Below, one piece after another: positions 58,672-60,379 of a stretch of DNA of 60,379 bases. Source of the stretch: Saprospiraceae bacterium (lineage in GTDB: Bacteria; Bacteroidota; Bacteroidia; Chitinophagales; Saprospiraceae); contig JALSPK010000019.1 in the NCBI GenBank assembly GCA_026986005.1, positions 1 through 60,379 on the forward strand, read 5' to 3'. The notes under the pieces are model-generated. The model was not told where the DNA came from, did not search any database, and was given only the letters and a program-made list of their open reading frames with translations. Every line of letters starts with the position of its first letter. Positions within the stretch are counted from its first letter, which is position 1. Made by a program: the position numbers and the translations under genes.

Positions 58672-59586
58672 TTAATTTTTCTTTATGATATTGGCTCTAA
58701 TAATTGCGAAAATCATTATTATCGCACTAATCCATTGAATGAGTGACAATATATTGTGATTGATAAAATAGTCAAAAAGAATAGCAGATATAGGAAAAAA
58801 TAGTTCTATTATGGTTGAAACACTTGCTTTTATATATTTTAATCCATAATAATACATTAAGATAGCTCCTGAACCGGTTGTTATTGATATTATGCAAAGA
58901 ATAATCCAATTGTCAGAAGTAATCAATCCAAATTCAGTAATAATCCCTGTGTAAACCACAATGGGTAAAAGCAGTAAAAAAGCAGTGCCGTATCTAAAGA
59001 AAGTTGCACTAATAAAGTCAACTTTTGCTAGTATGTTTTTACTGAATACTGTAGAACTACCAAAAGAAAATGCAGCTAACAGAGATAAAAGGGCTGCATT
59101 TATCGTGTTTTTATCAGCTTCTAAGTTTGGGGCTTTTATTCCAAACGTGAGAAAATACCCGGCAATTATTGCAATAATTCCCCAGAATAAAAATTGACCG
59201 GTTAATTTTTCTTTAAGAAAAATAGCAGCAAGGATAATTGCAAAAACCGGTTGGAATTTTTGAAGTAAAACCACAACCGAAAGTTGTTGGAAATTTACTA
59301 AAAACAAGGCTTTTACTATTGCTATAGTCCCAACGGCTCCTCCAAATATACTAACTGCAATAAGTGATAAAATCGCAATTCTATCCAATTTTCTTAATTC
59401 TGCATATCTCTCATACAAAAACAAATTCATAAATACAAATGGTAATGCATGCAAGATAAATACTACAAATACAACATTAAGGTTACTCAGTCTAGGTGTT
59501 AAAACAACTCCGTCAAAACCCCATAAAGTTGAGGCTAAGCCAATTAATAATACACCCAATAAAGATTTATCCCTACTTAATTTCAT
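58672..59586 (-). CDS. EamA/DMT-family transporter
   Basis: 304 residues with about ten membrane helices arranged as two EamA repeats of roughly 140 residues (first with LIGLASTLWGFDGVVL, second with ALLSLLAAFSFGSSTVFSKN). The pattern is that of drug/metabolite exporters, but the substrate is not evident. The ATG at 59586 has a minus-strand TATATTTG box about 21 bp upstream. Confidence 0.9.
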   Translation of the reverse strand: MKLSRDKSLLGVLLIGLASTLWGFDGVVLTPRLSNLNVVFVVFILHALPFVFMNLFLYERYAELRKLDRIAILSLIAVSIFGGAVGTIAIVKALFLVNFQQLSVVVLLQKFQPVFAIILAAIFLKEKLTGQFLFWGIIAIIAGYFLTFGIKAPNLEADKNTINAALLSLLAAFSFGSSTVFSKNILAKVDFISATFFRYGTAFLLLLPIVVYTGIITEFGLITSDNWIILCIISITTGSGAILMYYYGLKYIKASVSTIIELFFPISAILFDYFINHNILSLIQWISAIIMIFAIIRANIIKKN

Positions 59587-59606
59587 GTCTTGTAATTTAA
59601 GAAGCG

Positions 59607-59614
59607 CAAATATA
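59607..59614 (-). promoter_or_regulatory. -7 box of the EamA gene
   Basis: CAAATATA reads TATATTTG on the minus strand, matching TAnnTTTG. Confidence 0.55.
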
Positions 59615-60035
59615 CAAATTATAACATATAATTAAGCTCCCTAATTATAAAAGCTAAATAGGAAGTCTTTGCAGAAATTAAATTTGTTTAAAAATCGTAG
59701 AATCTCGATTTTTATTTGGTGCGGTCTTTAAGTGGCGTCGCAAATTTATTTGCGACAAAGTCGTGGTTATCAAAGTCGGCTTTGAAGTCCCGCTATCGCG
59801 TGTTTTTAAGTCCCAATTTACGTCTACATTTTTATTTGCGACAAAGTATTTCTGCATTTTTCTGCAATAATTTATTAAATCTCCTAATATACATAGTAAA
59901 TAACAGGTACGGCGAGTAAAAAATTAATAATTTTAATTTTTACAAAAATTCATAGCAGAATAAAATAATAAGTATTCAGAATATGCAAAATTAAAATAAG
60001 ACATATTACTTATTAGGCATAGATAATATTTTATT
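59615..60035. other. Intergenic region with short repeats
   Basis: AT-rich spacer between divergent genes. Its middle holds the palindrome and the repeated 17-mer described separately. No convincing long gene was found. Confidence 0.5.
59737..59756. repeat. Perfect palindrome with a repeated flank
   Basis: GTCGCAAAT and ATTTGCGAC form a perfect inverted repeat with a 2-nt gap. The right arm extended to TTTATTTGCGACAAAGT (59745-59761) recurs at 59831-59847. It may be an operator-like or small repeat element; its function is unknown. Confidence 0.8.
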
Positions 60036-60116
60036 ATGAATACCCTTAAAAGAAAAGTGTTAAAGTTTTTATTTTTTTTATTTATTATTTATAACTTGCG
60101 TTCCGAAAGGCGATAA
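60036..60116 (+). CDS. Possible 26-residue hydrophobic peptide
   Basis: An ATG frame of 26 codons encodes a basic start (MNTLKRK), a Phe/Leu/Ile-rich segment and a basic end (RSERR), resembling small membrane peptides such as type I toxins. The stop codon lies inside the stem-loop that follows. AT-rich DNA makes such frames by chance, and no clear promoter was found, so it is reported with low confidence. Confidence 0.25.
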   Translation: MNTLKRKVLKFLFFLFIIYNLRSERR

Positions 60117-60141
60117 TCTTAGACGTGAGCCTTTCTTTTTT
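60105..60141 (+). terminator. Terminator-like hairpin
   Basis: GAAAGGC (60105-60111) pairs with GCCTTTC (60129-60135) across a 17-nt loop and is followed by six T residues. It could end a short transcript, possibly the small peptide message or a small RNA. Confidence 0.7.
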
Positions 60142-60152
60142 GTGATTTATTT

Positions 60153-60170
60153 AACTCTAAGTAAAGAGTT
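60153..60170. repeat. Short inverted repeat upstream of the last gene
   Basis: AACTCT (60153-60158) and AGAGTT (60165-60170) form a perfect 6-bp stem with a 6-nt loop, about 85 bp upstream of the start codon at 60256. Confidence 0.4.
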
Positions 60171-60255
60171 CGTTTGTTTGTCTTTTAAGATAAGCACTGT
60201 AGGGGGTGAGGGATGAGAATTACAACTTTTATTTTATATACTAAACCAAATTATT

Positions 60256-60379
60256 ATGAAAAAATTATTATTTTTACTTTTTATCGCATTATTTGCCTTT
60301 AGCTGGCAAGTGGATGCACAATTTACTGAAGATTTTGAAGGAGCTACTTTTCCACCGGCAGGGTGGGTGAAGGAATTGG
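60256..60379 (+). CDS. Secreted choice-of-anchor-J protein (5' part only)
   Basis: Only the first 41 codons are present, cut by the window end. A signal peptide (about 1-20, ending in VDA before QF) is followed by FTEDFEGATFPPAGWVKE, the start of a choice-of-anchor-J (MAM-like) domain. Such proteins in Bacteroidota are often T9SS cargo. The type cannot be settled without the rest. Confidence 0.8.
   Translation, partial: MKKLLFLLFIALFAFSWQVDAQFTEDFEGATFPPAGWVKEL

Noticed and set aside
59716-59919. Open frame over the palindrome region
   Set aside because: No family resemblance, no promoter or leader, and it contains a local repeat; most likely a chance frame.

Overview
This window is a stretch of low-GC chromosome from a member of the Bacteroidota. 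The evidence is a fused SecD-SecF, TAnnTTTG-type promoter boxes, a TonB-dependent receptor paired with a DUF5689 lipoprotein, a PorE-like envelope protein, a type IX secretion (T9SS) sorting-domain remnant, a choice-of-anchor-J exported protein cut by the window end, and the rel-fur-purA and tig-clpP-clpX gene orders. I cannot resolve the lineage below phylum. Most of the window is housekeeping. It contains one tRNA gene, no rRNA, no CRISPR array and no transposase gene.

Layout. 1-251 is a G-rich array of 29 short units of 8 or 9 bp, followed by tpiA and secDF. 4700-7769 (minus) is a comEC plus helix-hairpin-helix operon. 8044-9879 is an OmpA-like protein paired with a membrane-anchored double HhH protein. 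10106-14236 (minus) is an HMG-CoA-lyase-like enzyme lacking the usual catalytic Cys, then pntB and pntA. 14787-17692 holds an S24-peptidase repressor and a TPR/PD40/twin-SPOR envelope protein. 17962-25091 (minus) is hppA, mnmE, clpX, clpP and tig, followed by tRNA-Leu(UAG). 25524-29527 is rel-fur-purA. 29637-33748 is rpsF-rpsR-rplI, yebC and dnaG. 33871-42303 is tamB-like, eno, an FtsB/DivIC-like gene, sucD and a transaldolase-like aldolase. 42436-44196 is a HEAT-like gene and an MFS transporter. 44415-49419 is an outer-membrane uptake locus ending in a broken T9SS sorting domain. 49569-51383 (minus) is an uncharacterised TIM-barrel-like protein. 51776-55442 is etfB-etfA-acyl-CoA dehydrogenase. 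The end holds a GH20 hexosaminidase (minus), a small membrane protein, an EamA transporter (minus) and the start of a secreted protein.

The most unusual structure is a family of 160-bp palindromic mobile elements (MITE-like). Two full copies (9943-10102 and 55446-55605) are about 94% identical and have 6-bp target-site duplications. A left-end relic lies at 49121-49164. All three lie between the 3' ends of convergent genes and supply, overlap or almost touch stop codons, so they may work as bidirectional terminators. Other points of interest are the degenerate 8/9-mer array, the Cys-less lyase-like enzyme, the 604-residue protein with a nitronate-monooxygenase-like core and a cysteine-rich region, a bifurcating-type ETF beta subunit, and a promoter motif shared by the S24 repressor and its downstream envelope gene.

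Gene starts were corrected where a Bacteroidota-type promoter overlaps the longest reading frame (secDF, comEC, yebC, eno). Functions are assigned by reading motifs in the translated sequence; no database search was run.
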